NCBI GenBank assembly: GCA_963708795.1
Contig: CAVPUH010000007.1
Coordinates: forward strand, 186,001 to 250,000
Length of the DNA stretch: 64,000 bases
Source of the DNA: DAIQRJ01 sp963708795
Lineage (GTDB): Bacteria; Actinomycetota; Actinomycetes; Propionibacteriales; DAIQRJ01
Direction: 5' to 3'
Numbering within the stretch: position 1 is the stretch's first letter; each line of letters begins with the position of its first letter. Positions 28,193 through 36,996 of the stretch are shown here, piece after piece. The notes under the pieces are model-generated. The model searched no databases, was not told the origin of the DNA, and saw only the letters and a list, made by a program, of their open reading frames with translations. Position numbers and translations under genes: made by a program.

Positions 28193-29017
28193 CTAGCGGG
28201 CGTGGTCGAGCTGCGGTCTGGTCACCAGGCCGGCGCGCTCGGCGATCGCGTTCGCGATCAGGTCGAGGTCACGGCGGCACCGAGCGATCCGGGACTCGTC
28301 CGCCACTGACTTGAGCATCGTCAGGCTGACGCCGTACGCGTCGGCGTGCGCGTCGTCGGACGGGACCGCCCGGCCGATGCAGAACATGCCGGGCAGCGTC
28401 TCCTCGTCGTCGACCGCGTACCCGGTCGCCCGGATGCGAGCGAGCTCCGCTTCGAGGCTGGCCGGATCGGTGATCGATCGCGCAGTGAGCGCCGGGAGCG
28501 GGCTACCAGCCCGAAGCCGTGCCGCGACCTCGCTCCACGGCAGCTGCGCGAGCATCGCCTTGCCGGTCGCCGTCGTGGTGGCGACCAGCCGGCGCCCGAC
28601 GTCGGACGCGAGCCGTACCGGTGCCACTCCTTCGCGCCGACCGAGGTAGGTGACCTCGAGCCCGTCCAGCCTCGACAGCTGTGCGGTCTCGGGAATCCCG
28701 GGCGCAAGTTCGCGGCACACGGACTGGAAGACCGAGACGGTGTCGACGCTGTCGAGGTATGCCGCGCCGAGGCCGACGAGTCGATGGCCGAGCTGGTAGC
28801 CGGTGCCGTCGCGACGCGCCAGGCCGGCGGCGACGAGGGCCTCGCAGACGTAGGCCGCCGACGACTTCGCCATGCCGAGCGACCGGGCGATGTCGGTGAC
28901 ACCGACGGCGACCCCCGTCGTGCGGGCGAGGAGCTCGAGGATCTCGGCGGCGCGGGTCACCGCGGGAGCCCGGCGCGGCTGGGCCGCGCCGTCCACCGTG
29001 GCCGGGCCGGTCGCCAT
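28193..29017 (-). CDS. IclR-family transcriptional regulator
   Basis: 274 residues from ATG 29017, with AGGAG 6 bases upstream. The N-terminal winged helix is RAAEILELLARTTG, then ITDIARSLGMAKSSAAYVCEALVAAGLARRDG-type sequence. The C-terminal effector-binding domain includes LATSVGRRLVAT-like sequence (LASDVGRRLVATTTATGKAM) and VDDEETLPGMFCIGRAV, the typical IclR ligand-pocket region. It is divergent from the aldehyde dehydrogenase that starts the six-gene operon, with a GTTCA-N6-TGAAC palindrome in between, so it very probably controls that operon and responds to one of its intermediates. Confidence 0.92.
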   Translation of the reverse strand: MATGPATVDGAAQPRRAPAVTRAAEILELLARTTGVAVGVTDIARSLGMAKSSAAYVCEALVAAGLARRDGTGYQLGHRLVGLGAAYLDSVDTVSVFQSVCRELAPGIPETAQLSRLDGLEVTYLGRREGVAPVRLASDVGRRLVATTTATGKAMLAQLPWSEVAARLRAGSPLPALTARSITDPASLEAELARIRATGYAVDDEETLPGMFCIGRAVPSDDAHADAYGVSLTMLKSVADESRIARCRRDLDLIANAIAERAGLVTRPQLDHAR

Positions 29018-29157
29018 CGGTGCTCCTGACCTCGACGGGGTGGCTGCTCGTGATCGACGACTGACCGCATCGGGTCACCGGCGTTCACCCGGCCGACCGT
29101 CGAGTGACTCGTACAGTAGCGTCGAAGCGCGGCTGGCCGTTCAGGCTCGTACGCGAC

Positions 29158-29173
29158 GTTCAGCATAGTGAAC
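29158..29173. promoter_or_regulatory. Likely IclR operator (GTTCA-N6-TGAAC)
   Basis: GTTCAGCATAGTGAAC is an inverted repeat with 5-bp arms, in the 208-bp spacer between the IclR gene and the divergent operon. A further half-site GTTCAG lies 20 bases upstream at about 29139. IclR proteins often bind such GTTC/GAAC-type palindromes; assignment is by position. Confidence 0.55.
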
Positions 29174-29225
29174 GGGCCCGTCCGGGCGGTGCCGTCGGCG
29201 ACCAGATCGTGATTCGGAGCGTGTC

Positions 29226-30632
29226 GTGTCCGACTTTTCCTCGAACGAAACGCAGATCGTCACCATCGATCCGTCCACCGGCCTGATCGCGGGACACCAT
29301 CGGGTCCCGTCCGGTGCTGAGGTCGAGCAGGCGCTCGCGCTCGCCTGGACCCGCGGGATCGCCTGGCGAGGAACCCCCGTCCGCGAGCGCGCCGCCGCCG
29401 TCCGTCGGCTGGCGGAAACCCTCACCGACGCCGCTGACCACCTGGCCGACGTCCTCACCACCGAGATGGGCCGTCCCATCGCGCCGGCGAAGGCCGAGGT
29501 GGCCAAGACCGCGGCCGCCGTCGAGCACCTCTGCTCGATCGCCCCCGACGTCCTCGCGGTCCGCACCGTCCCCGATCACGACGACGGCGAGACGGTGCTG
29601 CTCCGGAGCGACCCGCTCGGACCGGTCCTGGGCATCATGCCGTGGAACTTCCCGTACTGGCAGAGCATCCGCTTCCTCGTTCCGGCGCTGCTGGCGGGCA
29701 ACACGATCCTGCTCAAGCCCGCGCCGTCGACGACGGGGAGCGGCCTGGCTCTCCAGGAGGCGTTCGATGCGGCCGGCCTCGGCGACGGTCTCGTCACCAC
29801 GCTGCCGATCGGGCTCGACGCGGTCGCGGGCCTGATCGGCGATCGCCGGCTCCGGGGCGTGAGCCTCACCGGCAGTGTGCGCGCCGGCCGCAGCGTCGGC
29901 GAGCTCGCGGGACGGCACCTGAAGAAGCTCGTCCTGGAGCTCGGTGGTTCTGACCCGTTCGTCGTCTTCCCGGACGCCGACATCGAGAAGGCGGCGAGCG
30001 TGGCGGCCGCGGCCCGCCTGCAGAACGCGGGCCAGAGCTGCATCGCCGCGAAGCGCTTCCTCGTGCACGCCGACGTCGCCGAGCCCTTCACGACCGCGAT
30101 GGTCGCGGCGTTCGAGGCAGCCAGGTTCGGCGACCCCCGCCTCCCCGGCACCGAGTTCGGCCCGCTCGCCACCGAGGCCGCCCTGGCCACCCTGACCGAG
30201 CAGGTGGACGCGACCGTCGCGCTCGGCGCGACAGTCCGTACCGGGGGCCACCGGCTCGACCGGCCCGGCTTCTTCTACGCACCGACCGTGCTGACCGGCG
30301 TCGAGGAGTCATGGCCGTGCTGGCACGACGAGGTGTTCGGCCCGGTCGCGACGGTCGCGCCCTTCGCCGACCTCGACGAGGCGGTCCGGCTCGTCAACGA
30401 CAGCGACTTCGGTCTCGGCGCGAGCGTGTGGACCTCCGACCAGGCCGTCGTGGACGCGATGGCCGAACGGCTCGAGGTCGGCCAGGTCTTCGTCAACGGG
30501 ATGGTGGCCTCGGACTCGCGCTACCCCTTCGGCGGGGTCAAGGACTCCGGCTTCGGTCGCGAGCTCGGGGAGGCCGGCTTCGGCGAGTTCGTCAACCTGA
30601 AGCTCGTGCGGACCTACGGCGGCGTCGGGTGA
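29226..30632 (+). CDS. NAD(P)-dependent aldehyde dehydrogenase (succinate-semialdehyde dehydrogenase-like)
   Basis: 468 residues from GTG 29226. The ALDH signatures are MPWNFPYWQSIRFLVPALLA (with the Asn that stabilises the oxyanion), LELGGSDPFVVF carrying the general-base Glu, and QNAGQSCIAAKRF with the catalytic Cys. The C-terminal PFGGVKDSGFGRELGEAG is typical. It resembles the GabD-type subfamily. It is the first gene of an operon whose members all overlap by stop-start sequences, and it would oxidise an aldehyde product to an acid. The exact substrate is not identifiable. Control is probably by the divergent IclR protein. Confidence 0.92.
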   Translation: MSDFSSNETQIVTIDPSTGLIAGHHRVPSGAEVEQALALAWTRGIAWRGTPVRERAAAVRRLAETLTDAADHLADVLTTEMGRPIAPAKAEVAKTAAAVEHLCSIAPDVLAVRTVPDHDDGETVLLRSDPLGPVLGIMPWNFPYWQSIRFLVPALLAGNTILLKPAPSTTGSGLALQEAFDAAGLGDGLVTTLPIGLDAVAGLIGDRRLRGVSLTGSVRAGRSVGELAGRHLKKLVLELGGSDPFVVFPDADIEKAASVAAAARLQNAGQSCIAAKRFLVHADVAEPFTTAMVAAFEAARFGDPRLPGTEFGPLATEAALATLTEQVDATVALGATVRTGGHRLDRPGFFYAPTVLTGVEESWPCWHDEVFGPVATVAPFADLDEAVRLVNDSDFGLGASVWTSDQAVVDAMAERLEVGQVFVNGMVASDSRYPFGGVKDSGFGRELGEAGFGEFVNLKLVRTYGGVG

Positions 30633-31189
30633 GTTCTGCGCCTCCGGCCACGCAGGCCGTGGCGACCGTTCTCGGCGCGCCGGCCCGGCAGACGGCGTTC
30701 GTCGTCCGCGACCTCGAAGCGTCCATGCGCGTGTGGGCGGACGCCCTCGACATCGGCCCCTGGGCTGCCTACACCCTGGGTCCACCACGGCTGCGGAACA
30801 TGGTCCATCGTGGCCGGCCCACCTCGTTCAGGTTCCGGCACGCCCTGGTGATGTCGGGTGGCATGCAGCTCGAACTCGTCCAGCCGATCGAGGGGCCCAG
30901 CATCTTCACCGAACATCTCGACGCCTTCGGCGAGGGCATGCACCACCTCGGGTTCGTGGTACCCGACCACGCCGCGGCCAGCGCCCTGCTCGTGGCCCGG
31001 GGCTTCGTGCCGTTGCAGAGCGCCGAGGGCTTCGGGCTCGACGGGAGCGGCCGGTTCGCCTACTTCGAGCCACCGGACGGCATCGGCACCACGATCGAGT
31101 TGATCGACCCGCCGAAGGTCAGAGCCGAGCCCGAGGTGGTGTACCCGCCCGTCGATCCGACCGCCGCCACGGCTGGGCACGCGTCGTGA
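30629..31189 (+). CDS. VOC-superfamily (glyoxalase-fold) protein
   Basis: 186 residues from GTG 30629, overlapping the ALDH stop as GTGA. It has two beta-alpha-beta-beta-beta modules: QTAFVVRDLEASMRVWADAL at residue 20, and GEGMHHLGFVVPDHAAASALL near 105. His at the start of the second module and Glu in GTTIELIDPP fit metal ligands. The superfamily includes glyoxalases, epimerases and extradiol dioxygenases. Within a sugar-acid or ketoacid operon an epimerase or isomerase role is reasonable but unproven. Confidence 0.85.
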   Translation: MSSAPPATQAVATVLGAPARQTAFVVRDLEASMRVWADALDIGPWAAYTLGPPRLRNMVHRGRPTSFRFRHALVMSGGMQLELVQPIEGPSIFTEHLDAFGEGMHHLGFVVPDHAAASALLVARGFVPLQSAEGFGLDGSGRFAYFEPPDGIGTTIELIDPPKVRAEPEVVYPPVDPTAATAGHAS

Positions 31190-32319
31190 AGCGCGCGATC
31201 GAGCGGCTCGAGGTGCTGCCGGCCGACGGCGCGCTCTACGTCCGTGTGACCTGTGACGACGGCACCACCGGCGTCGGCGAGAGCACGTTCTTCGGGTGGC
31301 CGCAGGCCGCCGGGGTGATCGCCGAATCCTTCCCGTCCGCGCTCGTGGGGGCCGACCCGTTCGACGTCGAACACCTCGGGCTGTCGCTGTACCGGTCGTT
31401 CTCGTTCCGGGGGATGGCGGTCAGCGGCGCGATCAGCGCCGTCGACCAGGCGCTGTGGGACATCAAGGGCAAGGTGCTCGACGAGCCCGTCTGGCGGCTG
31501 CTGGGCGGCCGGGTCCGTCGCGGCGTCCGGGCCATGCGGGTGCTCGACACCGGCACGATCGACGAGGTGAACGCCTCCGGCGCGGCGGCGGTCGCGGCTG
31601 GGTACACGGCCGTGAAGGTGTTGCTCTTCCAGCACGACCACCACCAGATGCCGACCGCACGCCGGCTGGCCGACCTGCGCGACCGGGCGTTCTCGCTGCG
31701 CGACACGCTGGGTCCCGACGTCGACATCGCCGTCGAGTTGCACCGCAACATGGGGCTCGGCGACTCCCTGCAGCTCATGGATGCGATCGGCGACATCTAC
31801 CCGATCTTCGTCGAGGACCCGATCCCGCCGGACAGCGTGCTCAGGCTGGCGGAGATCGCGGCCAAGGCGCGGGTCCCGGTCGCGGCCGGCGAGCGCAACA
31901 CGACGATCTGGGAGTTCGCCGAGTACATCGAGTCCCCCGGGATCACGGTCGTGCGACCCGACGTCGGCATCGCCGGCGGCATCACCGGCGTCCGCAAGAT
32001 CGCCGCGATGGCGCAGGCACATCACGTGCAGCTCGCACCGCACGCCGTGCCGTCCGGCCCGGTCGCGACCGCCGCCCACGTCCAGATCGGCATGTGCACG
32101 AGCGGCTGGGACTGGCAGGAACACGTGCCCCAGCATGACGATCAGCGCTGCGCCGACGTCGTCGACACGGTCGTCCCGCTGGTCGACGGCTTGCTCGTGC
32201 CACCGGATCGCCCCGGCCTGGGGATCGAACTCGACGACGCCGGGATCGCCCGCCACCCGCCACGCCGGCCGACGATGGGCTCGGCCGTCGGACCGCTGGG
32301 CGAGGTGGCGTTCCGGTGA
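31186..32319 (+). CDS. Enolase-superfamily (mandelate racemase/galactonate dehydratase-like) enzyme
   Basis: 377 residues from GTG 31186, overlapping the VOC stop. The barrel has a Lys in YTAVKVLLFQ, metal-ligand positions VELHRNMG, FVEDPIPPD and VAAGERNTTIWEF, and a C-terminal VQLAPHAVPSGPVATAAH with the catalytic His seen in mannonate/galactonate-type acid-sugar dehydratases. It probably removes water from a sugar acid to give a 2-keto-3-deoxy acid. That would supply a substrate for the dehydrogenase and FAH hydrolase further down. The sugar is unknown. Confidence 0.87.
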   Translation: MKRAIERLEVLPADGALYVRVTCDDGTTGVGESTFFGWPQAAGVIAESFPSALVGADPFDVEHLGLSLYRSFSFRGMAVSGAISAVDQALWDIKGKVLDEPVWRLLGGRVRRGVRAMRVLDTGTIDEVNASGAAAVAAGYTAVKVLLFQHDHHQMPTARRLADLRDRAFSLRDTLGPDVDIAVELHRNMGLGDSLQLMDAIGDIYPIFVEDPIPPDSVLRLAEIAAKARVPVAAGERNTTIWEFAEYIESPGITVVRPDVGIAGGITGVRKIAAMAQAHHVQLAPHAVPSGPVATAAHVQIGMCTSGWDWQEHVPQHDDQRCADVVDTVVPLVDGLLVPPDRPGLGIELDDAGIARHPPRRPTMGSAVGPLGEVAFR

Positions 32320-33419
32320 CCGAGCCACGGCCGGTCGTGACGGTGGCCATCCATCCCGACCACGCCGGCGCGATGCTCGCGAGCGCCGACCTGGCCCGGC
32401 TCGCCACGTTCGCCGAGGTGCGCGTCGTGCACCTCACCGGCCCGGTGGGCATCGACGACGAGCTCGCGCCCGATCCCATGGCCGAGCAGCGATTGATCGA
32501 CGCGGCCACCGGTTCGAGCGCCCTCGTCGTCACCCACGGAGCTCCACGGGTGACGGCCGACGTGCTCGACGCCTGCCCGTCCGTGCGCTTCGTCGGCGAA
32601 CTCGAAGGCGACCGGTTCTTCACCCGCGTCGACGTCGCGGCCGCCACCGAGCGGGGTGTCGTCGTGGTCGACACCACCCACGGATCGTCCATGCCGGTGG
32701 CGGAATGGGCCCTCGCGCTGGCGATTCTCGGGCTGCGCGACGCCGGCCGGTTCGTGCGCGCACTGATCACCCACGCCGTGGTCGGCAACGGTGGCCACGG
32801 CGAACCGGGCCGGTCGACGAACCGGGAGCTGACCGGCAAGCGGATCGGGCTGATCGGCTTCGGCCACATCGGCTGGCGGCTCGCTCAACTCCTGGCGCCG
32901 TTCCACACCGAGATCGTCGCCTTCGATCCCTACGCCCCCCGCGAACTGGCCGACGTCGCCGGCGTCTCGTTCGGCCCGCTCGCGACCGTGATGAACAGCA
33001 GCGACGTGGTCGTCTGCCTGGCACCACTGACGCCCGGCACCCGCGGCCTCGTCACCGGGGAGCACCTGGGCTCCATGCGGGCGGGGAGCGTTTTCGTCAA
33101 CGTCAGCAGGGGAGCGGTGGTCGAGCGGGCCGGCCTGGATGCCGCTGCCACGCGCGGTGACGTCGTCTTCTGCCTCGACGTGCTGGAGGACGAGCCGATC
33201 CCGGTCGACGACGTGCTTCGCGATCTGCCGAACGTGCTGCTCACCCCGCACCTGGCCGGCACCACCGACGAGTCCCGGCTGCGCTTCTTCCATCTCATGG
33301 TCGACGAACTCGGACGCCACGTCGCCGGCCTGGAACCCCACGCCAGCACGACGCCCGGCATGATCGCCGGGCGACGCGGAACACCTGTGCCTGACCCTAC
33401 GAAAGGTGCCACCCCATGA
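32316..33419 (+). CDS. D-isomer-specific 2-hydroxyacid dehydrogenase
   Basis: 367 residues from GTG 32316, overlapping the previous stop as GTGA. The NAD-binding domain has IGLIGFGHIGWRLAQLL near residue 170 and VCLAPLTPGTRGLVTGEHLG. FVNVSRGAVVERAGL carries the catalytic Arg region, the Glu lies in VLEDEPIP, and LLTPHLAGTTDESR supplies the His. It is SerA-like in fold but lacks the C-terminal regulatory domain. It likely oxidises or reduces a hydroxyacid intermediate of the pathway. The N-terminal 90 residues (HPDHAGAMLASADLARL) are family-typical. Confidence 0.9.
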   Translation: MTEPRPVVTVAIHPDHAGAMLASADLARLATFAEVRVVHLTGPVGIDDELAPDPMAEQRLIDAATGSSALVVTHGAPRVTADVLDACPSVRFVGELEGDRFFTRVDVAAATERGVVVVDTTHGSSMPVAEWALALAILGLRDAGRFVRALITHAVVGNGGHGEPGRSTNRELTGKRIGLIGFGHIGWRLAQLLAPFHTEIVAFDPYAPRELADVAGVSFGPLATVMNSSDVVVCLAPLTPGTRGLVTGEHLGSMRAGSVFVNVSRGAVVERAGLDAAATRGDVVFCLDVLEDEPIPVDDVLRDLPNVLLTPHLAGTTDESRLRFFHLMVDELGRHVAGLEPHASTTPGMIAGRRGTPVPDPTKGATP

Positions 33420-33712
33420 TCGTCCTGACGGCGAAGTACTACCTGAAAGACCCGGCCGACCTCGACGGCATCGTCGCCGACCTCACGGAGATGGCCGGCC
33501 GGGTGGCCGCCGACGAACCCGGCTGTGCGCTCTACCACGCCTCGCGCTCCACCGAGCGCGATGATCTCGTGCTGCTGTACGAGCACTACGTCGACGAGGC
33601 GGCGCTCATCGGACACCGGGAGACGCCGCACTTCAAGGAGATCATCGAGGGCCGGATCGTGCCGAAGCTGGCGAACCGGGAGCGGGAGCTGTACGAGCTG
33701 CTGGTCCCCTGA
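33416..33712 (+). CDS. Antibiotic-biosynthesis-monooxygenase (ABM)-fold small protein
   Basis: 98 residues from ATG 33416, overlapping the dehydrogenase stop as ATGA. It is a single ferredoxin-like ABM domain: VLTAKYYLKD start, EPGCALYHASRSTERDDLVL in the middle, and YVDEAALIGHRETPHFKEI with the conserved His and Phe. Members include quinol monooxygenases (YgiN), the autoinducer-2 protein LsrG and heme-degrading enzymes. In carbohydrate operons LsrG-type isomerases act on small dicarbonyls. Its job here is unknown. Confidence 0.85.
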   Translation: MIVLTAKYYLKDPADLDGIVADLTEMAGRVAADEPGCALYHASRSTERDDLVLLYEHYVDEAALIGHRETPHFKEIIEGRIVPKLANRERELYELLVP

Positions 33713-34755
33713 TGCGGCTGGTGCCGTTCGCCACGGACGTCGAGGGCGTCGGGCGGCGCGTCCACCTCGGTGTCGAATCCGCTACCACCACAGCCGCTGC
33801 CGGCACCACTGCCGGCACCGTGCTGGACCTGACCGCCGTCACCGCCGCCCGGGCGGCGTCGGCAGGACTGCCGGTCCGCGCCGCTCAGCGGGTGGCCGAG
33901 GGGCTGGTGCCGGCGCGGCTCACCGCGTTCGTGGAGAACGGCGAACGCGGTCTCGACGAGGCGCGGGCCGCGATGGCGTGGTGGGCCGACGCGGGTGCCG
34001 ACCTGGGCCCGGACGGTGCCCGCCTGCAGTATCAGCTTGCTGATGTGACGAGGTTGCCGGCGGTTCCCGAACCGGCGCTCATCCGCGATTTCATGGCGTT
34101 CGAGCAGCATCTGCTCAACATCTTCCCGAGGCTCGGCCGGGAGATCCCGCCGGTCTGGTACGAGATCCCGGTTTACTACAAGGGGAATCCCGCCGCCGTC
34201 GGCGCCCACCTCGACCCGGTCGAGATCCCCGGCTACGCCGACGGCGAGCTCGACTTCGAGTTCGAGATCGCCGCCGTCATCGGGCAGGGCGGCCGCGACC
34301 TCGCCGAGGAGGACGCGCTCGCACACATCTACGGCTACACGATCTACGACGACTTCTCCGCCCGGGCCATGCAGAGCCGGGAGATGACGGTCGGTCTCGG
34401 GCCGGCCAAGGGCAAGGACTTCGACCGTGCCCACGTCCTGGGACCTGCCCTGGTCACCGCCGACGAGATCCCCGATCCCTATGCACTCGGGCTGCGTGCC
34501 ACGGTGAACGGCGAGGCGTGGACGACCGGCTCGACGGCCGCCATGCACTGGCGGTTCGAACAGATGATCGCCCACGCGTCCCGTTCCGAGACGCTCCGTC
34601 CGCTCGAGGTGTTCGGGTCGGGCACCGTCGGCGGCGGCAGCGCGGCCGAGGTCGGCCGGACGCTGCACGCCGGCGACACCGTCGAGCTCGAGGTCGACAT
34701 CCTCGGCACGCTGACGAACACCGTCGTCGCGTCAGAGCGCGCCATGCCGGCGTAG
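33712..34755 (+). CDS. Fumarylacetoacetate hydrolase (FAH)-family protein
   Basis: 347 residues from ATG 33712, one base overlapping the previous stop (TGATG). The C-terminal FAH domain begins near residue 120 (IRDFMAFEQHL). It has metal-ligand Glu residues in ELDFEFEIAAVIG, an Asp in YTIYDDFSARAMQ, a Lys in PAKGKDFD, and GSGTVGGGS near the end. FAH-family enzymes cleave C-C bonds of 2,4-diketo acids or act on 2-keto-3-deoxy acids. As the last gene of the coupled operon it would release pyruvate or a similar product. It overlaps the convergent LPG-synthase-type membrane gene by 24 bases. Confidence 0.9.
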   Translation: MRLVPFATDVEGVGRRVHLGVESATTTAAAGTTAGTVLDLTAVTAARAASAGLPVRAAQRVAEGLVPARLTAFVENGERGLDEARAAMAWWADAGADLGPDGARLQYQLADVTRLPAVPEPALIRDFMAFEQHLLNIFPRLGREIPPVWYEIPVYYKGNPAAVGAHLDPVEIPGYADGELDFEFEIAAVIGQGGRDLAEEDALAHIYGYTIYDDFSARAMQSREMTVGLGPAKGKDFDRAHVLGPALVTADEIPDPYALGLRATVNGEAWTTGSTAAMHWRFEQMIAHASRSETLRPLEVFGSGTVGGGSAAEVGRTLHAGDTVELEVDILGTLTNTVVASERAMPA

Positions 34756-35739
34756 CACCGCGCCGGTGAGCACTCCGGTCGGAAGTTGGAGCCACAGCGT
34801 CGCCAGGCGGAACAGTGCGACCGCGGGCACGGCGACCACGAGACCGATACCGGTGGCGCCGAGGCCTGCGACCAGAGCCGCGTCGATGGCGCCGATGCCA
34901 CCCGGTACCGGCACGAGTCCACCGGCGGTGCTGCCGAACAACAGGATGAGCAGTGCGTGGCCGAAGCCGAGCTCGGCACCGAAGGCGTGACCGGCGGCCC
35001 AGAGCGCCGCTGTCATGGCCAGGGTGATCACGAGGGCACCGCCGACGCACACGGCGGCCCGGCCCGGTTGCGCGGCCAGCGCCGCCAGCGACCGTCGCAG
35101 TTCGCCGAGGTAGCCGACGACACGGGCGCGGATCGTCGGGCTCCGGCGAAGGATGACGAGCCCGGTGGCCACGAGGACCAGCACGGCGCCGAGTCCGACC
35201 GCCACGGTCGTCGCCGGCGGGACGTGGAGTGCACCCAGCCCGGTGCCCAGCGTGACTGCGACCACGGGCAGGAGGATCAGGGTGCTGACGACCTGGACCG
35301 CCTGGGCCACCGACACCGTGCCCAGCGCTCTGCTCGTGTTCTCGCCGGCCTTGCGCAGGTACAGGACGTTCACGGCCGAGCCGCCCACCGACGCCGGCGA
35401 CACGAGTCTCGCCACCGTGCCCGTCGTCTGCACGGCGACCGTCCGCACGAACCCGAGCCGGACCGAAGCCGCGCCCATGAGGTTCAGCGCGGCGCCGGCC
35501 AGTGAGCCGACCGCGGCGATCAGGGCGAGAGCGGCCCAGCGCCAGCTGACCGAGCCGACCCAGGAGGACGGGTCGATCGCCTGGCGATTGCTCCAGACGA
35601 ACCAGCTCATCGCACCGAGCGCGGCGATCAGGGCAACCGCACCGAGCAGCTGACCGCGCTGGTTCCGGGCCCGTTCGCTCTGGACGACCTCGACGACCGG
35701 ATCGACCGCGGCCGTCGGCGAGGTCAGCATCTGCACCAT
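34732..35739 (-). CDS. Lysylphosphatidylglycerol synthase transmembrane-domain (UPF0104/YbhN) protein
   Basis: 335 residues from ATG 35739 with seven to eight hydrophobic helices. Typical features are the first-half stretch VARLVSPASVGGSAVNVLYL and the late GLVPVPGGIGAIDAALVAGL, the Pro-Gly-Gly-x-Gly signature of this flippase-like domain. It lacks the cytosolic MprF aminoacyl-transfer domain, so it is not a complete MprF. A role in lipid flipping or lipid-linked glycan transport is the usual guess. It is convergent with the FAH gene and divergent from two small membrane proteins. Confidence 0.9.
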   Translation of the reverse strand: MVQMLTSPTAAVDPVVEVVQSERARNQRGQLLGAVALIAALGAMSWFVWSNRQAIDPSSWVGSVSWRWAALALIAAVGSLAGAALNLMGAASVRLGFVRTVAVQTTGTVARLVSPASVGGSAVNVLYLRKAGENTSRALGTVSVAQAVQVVSTLILLPVVAVTLGTGLGALHVPPATTVAVGLGAVLVLVATGLVILRRSPTIRARVVGYLGELRRSLAALAAQPGRAAVCVGGALVITLAMTAALWAAGHAFGAELGFGHALLILLFGSTAGGLVPVPGGIGAIDAALVAGLGATGIGLVVAVPAVALFRLATLWLQLPTGVLTGAVLRRHGAL

Positions 35740-35838
35740 GCCACTCAGGCTGCCGCTCCCGGTCCCTCGCGGCTATCGGGGTATCACCCCTGCCGACCCT
35801 GGACGGACCCCTACCCGACGCATGGCAGCATCGGCGCC

Positions 35839-36201
35839 GTGATCGACGTCCTGACTCCAGCGCTCGCGATCGCCGCCGCGGTCCCGGCGGTGTGGTCGCT
35901 CGTGCTCGTCATCCGGAACAAGCCGATGGACACCCTCACGTTCTGGATGATCGCGGTCGTCGAACTCGGCCTCGTCGTGCTCTCCGTGGCGGGCATCGTC
36001 GGACTCGCGACGACCGACCGGGACGTGCCCGCGCCGATCTTCCTCGCCTACCTGATCGCGACGCCGCTGATCCTCCCGGCCACGGTGGCCTGGGGGATCG
36101 CCGAGCGCAACAGGTCGGGCGCAGCCGTCGTCATGGTCGGCTGTCTCGCCATCCCGGTGTTGATGCTCCGGATCCACTCCATCTGGACGGGGACCGGCTG
36201 A
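35839..36201 (+). CDS. Small four-helix membrane protein of unknown function
   Basis: 120 residues from GTG 35839. Four hydrophobic segments are visible: LTPALAIAAAVPAVWSLVLV at the N-terminus, MIAVVELGLVVLSVAGIVGL, IFLAYLIATPLILPATVAWG, and AAVVMVGCLAIPVLML. The sequence is conserved in character with actinobacterial integral membrane proteins of no known function. Its stop overlaps the next gene as TGATG, so the pair is probably translated together. Confidence 0.78.
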   Translation: MIDVLTPALAIAAAVPAVWSLVLVIRNKPMDTLTFWMIAVVELGLVVLSVAGIVGLATTDRDVPAPIFLAYLIATPLILPATVAWGIAERNRSGAAVVMVGCLAIPVLMLRIHSIWTGTG

Positions 36202-36602
36202 TGCCGCGCCTCGACGACAGCACCCGGCACGGCTTCGGCCGCGTGCTCGTCCTGGTCTACGCGATCTTCGCCCTCGCGGCCGGCGCGCGGTCCGCGGTGC
36301 AGATCGCCGTCCAGTGGGACGACGCGCCGCTCGCCTACGCGCTCTCCGGGTTCGCGGCCCTGGTCTACATCGCCGCCACGCTCGGGCTCGCGTTCGGGCT
36401 GCGGCCGCTCGCCTGGGCGGCCTGCAGCGTCGAGCTGGTCGGCGTCCTCGCGGTCGGGACGCTCAGCCTGTCCGACCGCGCCGCGTTCCCGGACGCGACG
36501 GTGTGGTCGGGGTTCGGCTCCGGTTACGGGTTCGTCCCGGTCGTCCTGCCGATCGTCGGGCTGTGGTGGTTGCGCCGCACGGGACAGCGCACAGCCGGCT
36601 GA
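36201..36602 (+). CDS. Small four-helix membrane protein, partner of the preceding gene
   Basis: 133 residues from ATG 36201, overlapping the upstream stop by one base. It has four hydrophobic segments: VLVLVYAIFALAAGARSAVQ near residue 16, YALSGFAALVYIAATLGLAF, WAACSVELVGVLAVGTLSL and YGFVPVVLPIVGLWWLRR. The motif pattern resembles small actinobacterial membrane proteins of unknown function. The one-base overlap with its partner suggests a two-subunit membrane complex, but no activity can be read. Confidence 0.78.
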   Translation: MPRLDDSTRHGFGRVLVLVYAIFALAAGARSAVQIAVQWDDAPLAYALSGFAALVYIAATLGLAFGLRPLAWAACSVELVGVLAVGTLSLSDRAAFPDATVWSGFGSGYGFVPVVLPIVGLWWLRRTGQRTAG

Positions 36603-36611
36603 ACCCGACCG

Positions 36612-36863
36612 TCAGTCGGTACTGAAGGGTTCGTCCGGCAGCAGGTCGTCCGTGCCGAGCGACTCCTCGTCGTGATCGATCAGCTCTCGCGCGGACTCGA
36701 GGTCGGGATCGCCGATGGTGTCGTCGTCCCAGCCTTCCTCGGCCTGATCCTCGGTGGTCGGGTCGCTGCGGCCGTCGTCGTCGAGTGCCGGCAGGTCGAT
36801 CGGCAGCTCCTCGGCACTCACGTCGTCACTGTCGGGATCATCGGCGTCGAACGGTGTCGTCAT
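36612..36863 (-). CDS. Small highly acidic protein of unknown function
   Basis: 83 residues from ATG 36863 with an AAGG site 4 bases upstream. Roughly four in ten residues are Asp or Glu (DDPDSDDVSAEELPIDLP; DQAEEGWDDDTIGDPDL), with no hydrophobic core, so it is probably disordered. Such short acidic proteins are common in actinomycetes. The codon bias follows its neighbours. It is convergent with the membrane-protein pair and divergent from the hydrolase-ABC gene. No function is proposed. Confidence 0.6.
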   Translation of the reverse strand: MTTPFDADDPDSDDVSAEELPIDLPALDDDGRSDPTTEDQAEEGWDDDTIGDPDLESARELIDHDEESLGTDDLLPDEPFSTD

Positions 36864-36996
36864 GCGCCTTGTCTACCGCATCGGCGTTCCCGTTCGGCGG
36901 CGTGTGATCGACTGGGGCCGTGATCATCGCCACGGTCGGTCTGCCGCCGCCGGTGCCTGATCGCACCCGCCCTCGAACCACAACGGCTGCGGGTAC

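Noticed and set aside
34732..35739. MprF lysylphosphatidylglycerol synthase
   Set aside because: Only the membrane flippase-like domain is present; the aminoacyl transferase domain is missing.
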